From positions 58,510 to 92,108 of the forward strand of contig KI547171.1 in NCBI GenBank assembly GCA_000497835.1: a stretch of 33,599 bases of DNA, read 5' to 3'. Source of the DNA: a gamma proteobacterium L18. GTDB taxonomy: Bacteria > Pseudomonadota > Gammaproteobacteria > Pseudomonadales > Pseudomonadaceae. This document shows, one piece after another, positions 25,279 to 32,465 of the stretch. A program made the translations under genes and the position numbers. Position 1 is the first letter of the stretch; each line of letters starts with the position of its first letter. The notes under the pieces are model-generated. The model saw only the letters and a list, made by a program, of their open reading frames with translations, made no database searches and had not been told where the DNA came from.

Positions 25279-26128
25279 ACTCGCGGGCCCAGGCTACGTA
25301 GCTTTCGGGCAGGGTATAGGTGTGGGTCAGTTCCGTGGCGCTCAGGTTCTGGGTGCTGCGGGTCAGCTTGCGTTGCTCGCGCAGCGAGTCGTAAGTGGCC
25401 TTGATCGCGGCGAAATAGGCACCGTGGCCGTCCACGCTGATGCGCACGCCCAACTTGGCCAGGCGGTCGTCGTCCTGCAGGGCCGGGTTGCCGTAGGTCA
25501 CCAGCATCAGCGGTACGCTCAGGTGCTGGGCAATCTCTTCCAGGTGATCGAAATCGCGTACACCGACCATGCAGATACCGTCGGCGCCAGCTTCCTGGTA
25601 CGCCTTGGTGCGGGCAATCACGTCTTCGGTGCTGAGCACGCCGGCGTGGGTGCGGGCGATGATGGTCAGCTCAGGGTCGATGCGCGCTTCCAGGGCCGCC
25701 TTGATCTTGCCGATGCCTTCGGCCACCGAGATCAGGTCGGTGGATTTGCGGCCGAACTGCGCGGGCAGCAGGGTGTCTTCGATGGTCAGTGCAGCGACGC
25801 CGGCACGTTCCAGTTCGGCCACGGTGCGCATCACGTTCAGGGCGTTGCCGTAGCCGTGGTCGGCGTCGGCAATGAACGGCAGCTGGGCGACGCGGCCGAT
25901 GCGGGTGGCCTGTTCGACGAACTCGCTCAGGGTGATCAGGGCAAAGTCCGGGGCCCCCAGCACTTGCAGCGAGGCCACCGAGCCGCCAAGGATGCCGACT
26001 TCAAAGCCCAGGTCAGCGGCGATGCGCGCCGACATGGGGTCAAAGACCGAGGCGGTGTGGAAGCAGGCATTGGAGGCGAGCAGTTGCCGAAACGCGCGAC
26101 GCAAACCTTGATGGGAAATTCTGGGCAT
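25259..26128 (-). CDS. Oxaloacetate decarboxylase of the isocitrate lyase/PEP mutase superfamily
   Basis: This 289-residue protein closely follows P. aeruginosa PA4872, a crystallised, metal-dependent oxaloacetate decarboxylase producing pyruvate and CO2. Shared blocks are [40 protein letters not shown], the metal-site loop [40 protein letters not shown] and [12 protein letters not shown]. The substrate-gating His in SVDGHGAYF appears at the position where other superfamily members have different residues; this mapping is from memory of PA4872. GAGGAG lies five bases before the ATG. One local difference is THAGVLS where PA4872 has, as I recall, TNAE. It is a single gene, convergent with DUF2784. 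Confidence 0.92.
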   Translation of the reverse strand: MPRISHQGLRRAFRQLLASNACFHTASVFDPMSARIAADLGFEVGILGGSVASLQVLGAPDFALITLSEFVEQATRIGRVAQLPFIADADHGYGNALNVMRTVAELERAGVAALTIEDTLLPAQFGRKSTDLISVAEGIGKIKAALEARIDPELTIIARTHAGVLSTEDVIARTKAYQEAGADGICMVGVRDFDHLEEIAQHLSVPLMLVTYGNPALQDDDRLAKLGVRISVDGHGAYFAAIKATYDSLREQRKLTRSTQNLSATELTHTYTLPESYVAWAREFMDVKE

Positions 26129-26225
26129 GAGCGCTCCTCAATGTGGCATAAATCGGTAGTACCGTCCGGGCCGAGATGAAATGGTGGGAGACTAACACAC
26201 GCGATGGGGCCATTGATGTCGTTTT

Positions 26226-26299
26226 CGCATCATTCGATGCGTGGTCGTTATCAGCAGCTTAAACGTTTCAGTGATGGATTATCCCCAACCATTGGTTGG
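26226..26299. promoter_or_regulatory. Two palindromes upstream of oxaloacetate decarboxylase
   Basis: CGCATC-ATTC-GATGCG (26226-26241) and CCAACCA-T-TGGTTGG (26285-26299) are perfect inverted repeats 43 bases apart. They lie 98 and 157 bases from the start codon on the side where the decarboxylase promoter must be. They could be binding sites of one or two regulators. No -35/-10 pair is certain. Confidence 0.4.
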
Positions 26300-26326
26300 C
26301 GATTATACAGCGTTGAATCAATGACT

Positions 26327-26516
26327 TGTAGCCGCTGCCGCAGCCTGCGTCAGCAACCTCTGCGGACTCTCGGCCTTTAAAGAAGCGGGGTACACACTGT
26401 GGGAGCAAAGCTTGCTCGCGATGCAGGCGACGCGGTTTTTCTGGACTACAGCGTCGATGCCATCGCGAGCAAGCTTTGCTCCCACAGTGTGTACCTCCAC
26501 AAGACAGTTGCTGCTA
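26327..26516. repeat. REP cluster: solo module and GTGGGAGC doublet
   Basis: TGTAGCCGCTGCCGCAGCCT (from 26327) is a single module of the family at 11687. It is followed by a facing doublet: ACACACTGTGGGAGCAAAGC with CTTGCTCGCGAT (26392-26422) and its complement (26462-26492), loop about 39 bases. It ends with AAGACAGTTGCTGCTACA. The cluster separates the divergently read decarboxylase upstream region from the 3' end of the DUF305 gene. Confidence 0.88.
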
Positions 26517-26524
26517 CAAGGGCA

Positions 26525-26851
26525 TCACTTGGGTTGCTTGGCCAGCCAGGCCTTCATCTGCGCGATCTCGGCGTCCTGGGCCTTGATGATGCCTTCGGCC
26601 AGCTTGCGGATTTCGGGGTCCTTGCCGTACTTCAACTCGGTCTTGGCCATGTCCACCGCGCCCTGGTGATGGGGCAGCATGCCCTGCACAAACAGCACGT
26701 CCGGGTTGTCGCTGGTGGCATTCATGTTCATGTCGGCCGACATGCCATGGGCGGCATGCTGGTATTCGGCTTTCATCGCATCAGTGCTGGTATCGGCATA
26801 GGCCGCGCCGCACAGGCCGGCGGCAAGAATAAAGCTGGCGAGTCTGATCAC
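26525..26851 (-). CDS. DUF305 family periplasmic protein, likely copper-responsive
   Basis: This 108-residue protein has a signal peptide (VIRLASFILAAGLCGAAYA) and a DUF305 four-helix domain. The conserved LFVQGMLPHHQGAVDMAKTE is present, and further Met/His residues precede it (EYQHAAHGMSADMNMN). DUF305 proteins are ferritin-like and often found with copper resistance genes; metal binding through the Met/His residues is plausible but unproven. The start is GTG 26851 with AGGAG six bases upstream. A CueR-type promoter with a 19-base spacer lies 31 bases before the start, which strongly suggests induction by copper. The COG4705 membrane gene is divergent from it. Confidence 0.9.
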   Translation of the reverse strand: MIRLASFILAAGLCGAAYADTSTDAMKAEYQHAAHGMSADMNMNATSDNPDVLFVQGMLPHHQGAVDMAKTELKYGKDPEIRKLAEGIIKAQDAEIAQMKAWLAKQPK

Positions 26852-26881
26852 GGTGTGCTCCTGCTGAGGGTGAAAAAGGGC

Positions 26882-26912
26882 AGGGTAGACCTTGCCATAG
26901 GGGTAAGGTCAA
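26882..26912 (-). promoter_or_regulatory. MerR/CueR-type promoter of the DUF305 gene
   Basis: On the minus strand the -35 TTGACC (26912-26907) and the -10 TACCCT (26887-26882) are separated by 19 bases, the overlong spacer typical of MerR-family promoters. The spacer carries the dyad ACCTTACC and GGCAAGGT (with TTACCCCTATGGCAAGGTC as the whole). This dyad is of the copper-sensing CueR type in Pseudomonas. The transcript would start about 25 bases before the GTG. Confidence 0.82.
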
Positions 26913-27023
26913 GACATGAGGGTTTGTTGATCAGTTCATGACTTTTTTTTAACTTGCGCCTTTGCACTATCCGCGGCAGAACCCGCACAGACAGCGGGCC
27001 CACCCTCTCAAAGAGCGCCGCCC

Positions 27024-27773
27024 ATGAATAAACTCCCCCAGATCACCCTCGCTTTCTGGATCATGAAGATCTGCGCGACAACACTCGGAGAGACCGCCGG
27101 TGACCTGTTGTCCATGACCCTGGACGTGGGCTACGCCATGAGCTCGCTGATCCTGATCAGTGGTTTCGCCGCCACCCTGATCGGCCAGTTGGCCAGCAAA
27201 CGCTATCATCCGGCGCTGTATTGGCTGGTGATTCTGTCCACCAGCACGGCGGGCACCACCATGTCCGACTTCATGGACCGCACCCTGGGCCTGGGCTATG
27301 CCGCCGGGTCGTCGATCCTGATCGCGATTCTGCTCTCGCTGTTCACCGTATGGTACATGAGTGAAAAATCCCTGTCGGTGGACCGCGTCACCACCCTGCG
27401 CGCCGAATTGTTCTACTGGTTCGCGATCCTGTTCTCCAACACCCTGGGCACGGCCTTGGGCGACTTCCTGGCCGATGATTCGGGCTTGGGTTTTGCCGGT
27501 GGTGCCTTGTTGATTGGTGGCGCAATTGCGGTGGTGGTGTTGCTCAAGCTGTTCACGCGAATCAACACGGTGCTGTTGTTCTGGGTGGCGTTTGTGCTCA
27601 CGCGGCCGTTCGGCGCGACCTTGGGCGACGTGCTGACCAAGCCCCATGAAAAGGGCGGCCTGGACTTCGGCACGGTGGGGTCGTCCATGGTGCTGTTGGG
27701 CGTGCTGGTGGTGCTGGTGATCGCGGCCATGCTGCGTGAGCGGCCGGCCAGGTTGCAAAGTGAGCTGGCGTGA
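27024..27773 (+). CDS. COG4705-family membrane protein with four internal repeats
   Basis: This 249-residue protein has about eight hydrophobic segments. Four copies of one unit are visible: ATTLGETAGDLLSMTLDVGY, TAGTTMSDFMDRTLGLGYAA, NTLGTALGDFLADDSGLGFA and FGATLGDVLTKPHEKGGLDF. Each has T-x-G or T-T-M, then a D and a Gly-rich or hydrophobic exit (SSLIL, GSSILI, GGALLI, GSSMVL). Members are annotated only as uncharacterised membrane-anchored proteins. The repeated polar Thr/Asp motifs inside membrane helices suggest a small-molecule or ion channel or transporter; this is inference. It is divergent from the copper-linked DUF305 gene, with 172 bases between. Its ribosome site is weak (AAGAG). 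Confidence 0.85.
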   Translation: MNKLPQITLAFWIMKICATTLGETAGDLLSMTLDVGYAMSSLILISGFAATLIGQLASKRYHPALYWLVILSTSTAGTTMSDFMDRTLGLGYAAGSSILIAILLSLFTVWYMSEKSLSVDRVTTLRAELFYWFAILFSNTLGTALGDFLADDSGLGFAGGALLIGGAIAVVVLLKLFTRINTVLLFWVAFVLTRPFGATLGDVLTKPHEKGGLDFGTVGSSMVLLGVLVVLVIAAMLRERPARLQSELA

Positions 27774-27796
27774 CGCTACGCGTGGGAAGGGCGCAG

Positions 27797-27814
27797 TGTC
27801 GGCAATGGCTTACA
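27797..27814 (+). promoter_or_regulatory. GacA-type upstream activating sequence
   Basis: TGTCGGCAATGGCTTACA fits the GacA box of rsm genes, TGTAAG-N6-CTTACA with AT in the middle of the N6. The right half CTTACA is perfect; the left half TGTCGG matches four of six. It is about 50 bases upstream of the -10-like AATCTA (27860-27865) of the small RNA. This placement is inferred, not taken from a mapped start. Confidence 0.7.
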
Positions 27815-27870
27815 CGCTGTGCCAGCGATGTCTTCTTCTGCGCGGGTGGGTAAAGGCGCAATCTAGCCTC

Positions 27871-27976
27871 ACAGGTGAAGCGCAGGAAGCGCTTCAGTCA
27901 CGGAAGACAGGCCAGCACGGACGCGCTCTGACAGGATGTTGGAAGGCCACAAAGAACCCGCTTCGGCGGGTTTTTT
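27871..27976 (+). ncRNA. Rsm-type small regulatory RNA (RsmX/RsmY/RsmZ class)
   Basis: This is a compact non-coding stretch of about 106 bases. It contains GAAGCGC-AGGAA-GCGCTTC, a perfect hairpin showing GGA in its loop. Further motifs are ACGGA twice (27900-27904, 27917-27921), ACAGGATGT (27931-27939, the preferred RsmA/CsrA-binding sequence) and TTGGAAGG. That makes five GGA motifs in about 60 bases. A GGCC/GGCC pairing encloses the later motifs, and a terminator hairpin with a T-run ends it. A GacA-box-like site lies upstream. Such RNAs titrate RsmA/RsmE and release translation of target mRNAs for secondary metabolism and biofilm. The 5' end is estimated. Which family member it is cannot be told without comparison. 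Confidence 0.85.
27955..27976 (+). terminator. Rho-independent terminator of the Rsm-type RNA
   Basis: AACCCGC-TTCG-GCGGGTT with a stable tetraloop is followed by a run of six T (27971-27976, counting the last stem bases). Confidence 0.93.
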
Positions 27977-27985
27977 ATTGGATGA

Positions 27986-28018
27986 CGCTTCGCCCGGTCC
28001 CACATTGGTTCGTGCCCC
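27986..28018. repeat. Fragment of the GC-rich REP family
   Basis: CTTCGCCCGGTCCCACATTG then GTTCGTGCCCC resembles the outer part of one arm of the long palindromes (compare 30854-30875). It is a lone half, close to the end of the TonB-receptor gene. Confidence 0.55.
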
Positions 28019-28033
28019 ACGTGTTGTAACGTG

Positions 28034-30472
28034 TCAGAACGTCCACTGGCTGGTCAGCATCAGGTTGCGCGGCTCCCCATAGTAGGTAGTGTCGAAGTTC
28101 CCCAGTCCGCTCAGGTAGCGTTTGTCGGTGACGTTGTTGGCGTTGACGGTAAAGCTCAGGTGGTCGTTGTACTGATAGCGCGTCATCAGGTCGACCAGGC
28201 TGTAGCCACCTTGCTTGATGCGGGTGTAGTCGCCCACGTTGTTGCTGTAGATCTGGCCGTAGAAACTGCTCTGGTAGCTGAGGCCGCCGCCAACGGTGAC
28301 CTTGTCCAGTACGCCCGGCAGCCGATAGGTGGTGAATACCCGCACTGCGTGTTCCGGCTTGGTGGTGCTCAACGGGTAGCCGTAGATGCGTTGCCCGTCC
28401 TTGTCGCGGGTGCGGGCGTAGGTGTAGCCCGCCGAGATGTTCCAGCCCTCGCGCAACTCGCCCGCCAGCTCAAGTTCCACACCGTTGGTGGTGGCGCCAT
28501 CGATCGCTTTGTAGATACCTTCATTGGTGATGGGGTTGGTGCCGATGGACTGCGCGACGTTGTCCTGATCGATGCGGAACAGGGCCAGGCTGGCGTTGAG
28601 CTTGCCGTCCAGATAGGCCGCCTTCAGGCCGGTCTCGTAGCTGGCGCCTTCGACCGGCGCCAGGGTCGAGCCACTGGCATCCTTGTACACCTGCGGCTGG
28701 TAGATCGAGGTGTAGCTGGCGTACAGCGAATACACCTCGTCCAGGTCGTAGACCACGCCGGCATACGGCGTGACCACGCCGTGTTCCTTGTAGCTGCTGT
28801 GGGTGTCGTCCAGGCCGCTGCCGGGGAAGTAGCGGTAGTCTTCGTTGTATTTGAAAGTGCTCAGGCGGCTGCCCAAAATCACCGACAGATCATCGTTCAG
28901 GTGCAGGCGGGTGGCCAGGTAAAGGCCGTTCTGGCTCTGGGTACGTTCGTATTTGCCGTTTTTCGGGAAGTCCTGCTCGGGCAGGTCGCCGTCCCACTCA
29001 TAGATGCTGCCGGGCACCAGGCTGAAGGCGCTGGTGTCGAACGTGGCACCGGTTTGCCGGGAGTGCGAGGCGGTGAAGCCGGCCGTCAGGTCGTGCTGGC
29101 GCCCGCCAAGGTTGAAGGCGCCGGACAGGTTGATATCCGCCGTATTCTGCACCCTGTGTCCCTCCCAGCGCCCCCAGTACAGGAACATGCCTTCGCCGGT
29201 CAGCTTGTCCGGGTTGCCGCCGCTGGCCGACGCCAGGCGAGTGTCGTGGTCGGTGGTGCGCTGGTCCAGGCTGAGCTTGAGTGTCCAGTCATTGGCCAGT
29301 GCCTGTTCAACGCTTGCAAAATAGGTGGTGGAGTCGAAATCGCGACGGCTCCAGTCCGCGCCGGGGTTGAAGCTGCGCGAAAAGTCGGTGCGGGTGCCGT
29401 CGGCAAAATACACCGGGTTGCCGGTCCAGCTTGAGCCGCGTGGCGTCACGCTTTGCTTGTCGATGCCCAGGGTGAGCAGGGTGTCGGGTGAGACGTCAGC
29501 TTCCAGCACGCCATAGAACACGTCTTTTTTCTGGTTGTAATGGTCCAGGTACGACTGGCGATCCTGATGCGCACCCACCACTCGGCCGCGCAAGGTCCCG
29601 GCATCGTTCATTGGCCCGGACAGGTCGGCCTGGGTGCGGTAGTTGTCCCAGGAGCCTGCGCTGGCGCTGATGGAGCCTGTGAAGGTAGAGGTCGGTTTTT
29701 TGCGAATGAGGTTAACCGTGGCTGACGGGTCGCCCGACCCCGTCATCAGGCCCGTGGCGCCCTTGAGTACCTCCACATGATCGAACGTGGCCATGTCGAC
29801 GTGGGTCGCGCCTTCATCGTACACGCCGTCGTAGATGCTGTTGACCCCGTCGTACTGGTAGTTGGTGATGGCGAAGCCGCGGGTCGAATACTCCATGCGC
29901 TCGCTGTCATAGGCCTGCTGGGTGACGCCGGGGGTGTTGCGCAGCACCGCGCCGATATCCTGCGAGCCATGGTCGTCCATTTGCTGACGGGTGATGACGG
30001 TCACCGACTGCGGCGTTTCGCGCAGGGTCAAGGGCAGCCGCGTGGCGGTGGTGGTGATGCCGGTGGTGTAGGCACCGGTTGGCTCGGTCACACTGCCAAG
30101 GCCCGCACCCTGGATGGTCGTGGTGCTCAACTCCAGGGCATTGCTGTCGGCGGGCCGGGCGATCAGGTAAGTGCCGTCTGCGGCTTTCTGAATGCGCAGC
30201 CCCGAGTGGTCCAGCATGCGCGCCAAGGCCTGCTCCACGCTCAGTTGGGCATGCACCGCTGGCGCCTGGCGCCCATCGGCGACATCGGTGGCAAACAGAA
30301 TGCGGCTGCCGGTTTGCGAGGCCAGCGCATTGAGCGCCTGGTCAAGGCGCTGCGCATCGATGTCCACCGCATAGGTGGCGTCCTGCGCGGCCGCCGTACC
30401 GGTCAGCACGAGGCTGGCCGCCAGCAGGTTGAGGCGAAGCTTGCTGCGTGACGCAGGCGTGTACGTACCCAT
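28034..30472 (-). CDS. TonB-dependent siderophore receptor with N-terminal signalling domain (FpvA/FecA type)
   Basis: This outer-membrane receptor of about 812 residues imports a ferric siderophore using TonB energy. A signal peptide (LRLNLLAASLVLTGTAAA) is followed by an STN signalling domain (about residues 34-106, VDIDAQRLDQALNALASQTG), a plug (about 150-260, with RETPQSVTVITRQQMDDHGS) and a 22-strand-type barrel ending in Trp-Thr-Phe. The STN domain implies surface signalling through the FecR and sigma proteins encoded upstream. ATG 30472 has GAGGAAAAC directly before it; an ATG at 30511 lacks a good site. The siderophore is not predictable. A long palindrome lies between fecR and this gene, so it may have its own sigma-dependent promoter. 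Confidence 0.94.
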   Translation of the reverse strand: MGTYTPASRSKLRLNLLAASLVLTGTAAAQDATYAVDIDAQRLDQALNALASQTGSRILFATDVADGRQAPAVHAQLSVEQALARMLDHSGLRIQKAADGTYLIARPADSNALELSTTTIQGAGLGSVTEPTGAYTTGITTTATRLPLTLRETPQSVTVITRQQMDDHGSQDIGAVLRNTPGVTQQAYDSERMEYSTRGFAITNYQYDGVNSIYDGVYDEGATHVDMATFDHVEVLKGATGLMTGSGDPSATVNLIRKKPTSTFTGSISASAGSWDNYRTQADLSGPMNDAGTLRGRVVGAHQDRQSYLDHYNQKKDVFYGVLEADVSPDTLLTLGIDKQSVTPRGSSWTGNPVYFADGTRTDFSRSFNPGADWSRRDFDSTTYFASVEQALANDWTLKLSLDQRTTDHDTRLASASGGNPDKLTGEGMFLYWGRWEGHRVQNTADINLSGAFNLGGRQHDLTAGFTASHSRQTGATFDTSAFSLVPGSIYEWDGDLPEQDFPKNGKYERTQSQNGLYLATRLHLNDDLSVILGSRLSTFKYNEDYRYFPGSGLDDTHSSYKEHGVVTPYAGVVYDLDEVYSLYASYTSIYQPQVYKDASGSTLAPVEGASYETGLKAAYLDGKLNASLALFRIDQDNVAQSIGTNPITNEGIYKAIDGATTNGVELELAGELREGWNISAGYTYARTRDKDGQRIYGYPLSTTKPEHAVRVFTTYRLPGVLDKVTVGGGLSYQSSFYGQIYSNNVGDYTRIKQGGYSLVDLMTRYQYNDHLSFTVNANNVTDKRYLSGLGNFDTTYYGEPRNLMLTSQWTF

Positions 30473-30588
30473 GTTTTCCTCGTTCGGACTGTCGTTGAAA
30501 GTGTGTTTCATGGGTAATGGCGTTTGTGGATGGGGGAATGTTGAGGTAGGAGGAATATTTTTTGCTGTTTGCGGGCGCCCCGCTTATT

Positions 30589-30923
30589 CAAAGCGGGCAA
30601 ACGAAGCGCTCGAGGTGATACCACAGACATAATTGGCCGAAACAGATGTGGGACCTGGCGAAGCTAGGGAAGCGCCGCGCGGGCGGCGCGCGGTCTCAAG
30701 CACAAAGAAAGCCTCAAGGCGAACACCTATGCGCCACACCACCAAGCCGCTGTGGCTGGGGTTGGATAGCATGGGGGCTGGCAGGTGCATGCCGAAAGAG
30801 ATTCATGCCCCATGACATCGCGCGCCGCCCGCGCGGCGCTTCCCGGGCTTCGCCCGGTCCCACATCTGTTTCGGGCCAGTGATGCCAGTAAAATCACCTC
30901 GCCCGCCTTGTTTGCCCGCTTTG
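30589..30923. repeat. Long imperfect palindrome (~335 bp), copy 2
   Basis: CAAAGCGGGCAAAC (30589-30602) pairs with GTTTGCCCGCTTTG (30910-30923), and inner blocks GGCCGAAACAGATGTGGGAC/GTCCCACATCTGTTTCGGCC-like and GAAGCGCCGCGCGGGCGGCG and its complement follow towards a centre near 30755. It has the same architecture and shared core as 4388-4728. It lies in the gap between the fecR and receptor genes and would form a long hairpin in any read-through transcript. Confidence 0.8.
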
Positions 30924-30940
30924 GGTCGCCATGCAAAGGG

Positions 30941-31768
30941 CTATTTTCCGCTCAGCACCACATTGCCGTCCCTGCCTTCGACCATCCGCACCGGCAGGAT
31001 CCCGGGCAGCAGTTGAATCAGGGTTTCCACCGCGCTGCTGTCGTACTCGCCGGACAGGCGCAGCGCCCCGGCGCGGGCATCGGCGACGCGGATTGGAGGC
31101 TGGCGGTAACGTTGCAGGTCGACCACCACTTCAGCCAGGGGGGCGCCGTCGAAACGCAGCTTGCCGTGTTGCCAGGCGGTCAGTTGGCCAAGGTCGACCG
31201 AGTGGGGCTGTCCCATTTGCTGCGCATCGGCCAGCAGTTGCTGGCCCGCCACCAGGCGCTGCGCCGGCCTATCGGCACGGCTGACGTCCACCGCACCCTC
31301 GATCACCCCGACCGCCACGCCACGGCTGTCGCTGCGCACATCGAACACCGTGCCAATGTCGCGTATCCGCACCGACTGGCTGCGCACGATGAACGGCGTG
31401 TCGCCATGCACCACGCTGAACTGCGCCTGGCCCTGCACCAACTCCAGCTGTCGGCTGCGCAGCCGATGCTCGATACGCAGGTGGCTGCCCGAGTCCAGCG
31501 TCACCCGGCTGCCATCGGCCAGTTGCAGGTGCTGCGGTGGGCCGATGGCAGCCTGCAGGTCCTCGGTGCGCCAGGCGGGGTCCAGGTGCCACAGCGTGCC
31601 CAGCAGCAGGGCGCCCACCGCCGCTCCTAGGGTAGTTTTCTGCAGCGTCTTGCGCTTGCGGGTCAAGGCCTTGGCCTCGGCCAGCAGTGCCTCGCGTGAC
31701 GGCACGCGCTCGCGCAGTGATTCGGTGAAGGGCTGCAATGGGTCGTTTCTGGGGGGCTGGGGTTTCAT
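30941..31768 (-). CDS. FecR-family anti-sigma factor/sigma regulator
   Basis: This 275-residue inner-membrane protein should carry the siderophore signal from the receptor to the ECF sigma factor. A short cytoplasmic N terminus (about 45 residues) precedes one membrane segment (TTLGAAVGALLLGTLW, about 46-61). The periplasmic FecR domain (PF04773) follows: GPPQHLQLADGSRVTLDSGS, QLELVQGQAQFSVVHGDTPF, VRIRDIGTVFDVRSD. A C-terminal secretin/TonB N-terminal-like domain interacts with the receptor STN domain in relatives. The usual cytoplasmic anti-sigma part is about 85 residues, so it is short here. Its ATG overlaps the sigma-factor stop as ATGA, indicating translational coupling. An upstream start is rejected. 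Confidence 0.9.
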   Translation of the reverse strand: MKPQPPRNDPLQPFTESLRERVPSREALLAEAKALTRKRKTLQKTTLGAAVGALLLGTLWHLDPAWRTEDLQAAIGPPQHLQLADGSRVTLDSGSHLRIEHRLRSRQLELVQGQAQFSVVHGDTPFIVRSQSVRIRDIGTVFDVRSDSRGVAVGVIEGAVDVSRADRPAQRLVAGQQLLADAQQMGQPHSVDLGQLTAWQHGKLRFDGAPLAEVVVDLQRYRQPPIRVADARAGALRLSGEYDSSAVETLIQLLPGILPVRMVEGRDGNVVLSGK

Positions 31769-32292
31769 TGGGCAGTACCGGCCCGTCTGGCGGGCTCCCA
31801 CTGTTGAGCGATGGTGCGCATGGCACGGTTGAAATGCTGGGTGACCATGTTGGCGGAAATGCCCAGTTCAGCGGCAATGTCCTTCTGCGCCATGTCGTGG
31901 ATGCGGTGCAGCAGGAATACCTGACGTTGACGCGCGGGCAGGGCGTCGATGATTGCCAGCAAGGCCGTCAGCGCCTGGTCGAAATCCACGGCGCTGGCGC
32001 CATCCCAGTCGTCTTCCTGGGGTTGCAGCGCGTACCGGCTGGCGTATCCGTGGCGCACCTGTTCGGCACGCAAGCGATCAATGGCCCGGTTCGACAGGGT
32101 ACGGCGCAAAAACGCCAGGGGCAGCTTGACCGGCTCCTGCGGCGGTTTCTCCAACACTTGAATACACACGTCGTGGACCAGGTCACGGGCAAAGTCGCGC
32201 CCTCGGAATCGACGGCGCAGGTAGTCAACCAACTCATCGTAATGGCTGGTCAGCACGGCAATCAGTGGGGGGCGGGAAGAGTGCGGAGACAT
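31765..32292 (-). CDS. ECF sigma factor, FecI/PvdS type
   Basis: This 175-residue sigma-70-family protein has region 2 at about residues 15-75 (YDELVDYLRRRFRGRDFARD, LVHDVCIQVLEKPP) and region 4 at about 110-165 (LPARQRQVFLLHRIHDMAQK, DIAAELGISANMVTQHFNRA). It would direct RNA polymerase to the receptor gene when the cell-surface signal arrives. It is followed by the overlapping fecR and then the receptor, the standard iron-starvation cassette order. A weak Fur-box-like sequence lies just upstream (32307-32325). The start ATG has no strong Shine-Dalgarno sequence. Confidence 0.93.
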   Translation of the reverse strand: MSPHSSRPPLIAVLTSHYDELVDYLRRRFRGRDFARDLVHDVCIQVLEKPPQEPVKLPLAFLRRTLSNRAIDRLRAEQVRHGYASRYALQPQEDDWDGASAVDFDQALTALLAIIDALPARQRQVFLLHRIHDMAQKDIAAELGISANMVTQHFNRAMRTIAQQWEPARRAGTAQ

Positions 32293-32306
32293 CAGTGTGC
32301 GTCAAT

Positions 32307-32325
32307 GCATATGAGAATTGATCGC
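32307..32325 (-). promoter_or_regulatory. Weak Fur-box-like sequence
   Basis: GCATATGAGAATTGATCGC agrees with the 19-base Fur consensus at about 10 positions, including the GAnAAT core. It lies 15 bases upstream of the sigma-factor gene, where iron repression would be expected. The match is marginal and is given mainly because of its position. Confidence 0.3.
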
Positions 32326-32403
32326 GATATTACCTCGGCGCGCGTACTTTTACAGGGAATTCTTGCGGTGTTTGATGCCCGAAAAATCTTTTTGTCTCAC
32401 ATA

Positions 32404-32445
32404 TTGACTGTATCCTCCAGGATGATGGATATTTTCTGCATCCTG
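32404..32445 (+). promoter_or_regulatory. Promoter and repeat operator of the XRE-cupin gene
   Basis: TTGACT (32404-32409) and GATATT (32428-32433) form a plausible -35/-10 pair with an 18-base spacer. They overlap ATCCT-CC-AGGAT (32412-32423) and the larger dyad CAGGATG (32418-32424)/CATCCTG (32439-32445). Repeated CATCCT/AGGATG half-sites across the promoter suggest autorepression by the adjacent regulator. Confidence 0.55.
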
Positions 32446-32465
32446 ATCCACTGATAGCACCCACC

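Noticed and set aside
27736..28029. A 97-codon plus-strand frame over the Rsm-type RNA
   Set aside because: It starts inside the COG4705 gene and runs through the terminator hairpin; structure and GGA motifs fit a non-coding RNA better.
28031..29434. A 467-codon plus-strand frame opposite the TonB receptor
   Set aside because: Antisense to a conserved receptor, low-complexity Val/Ala/Gly composition, no ribosome site or domain.
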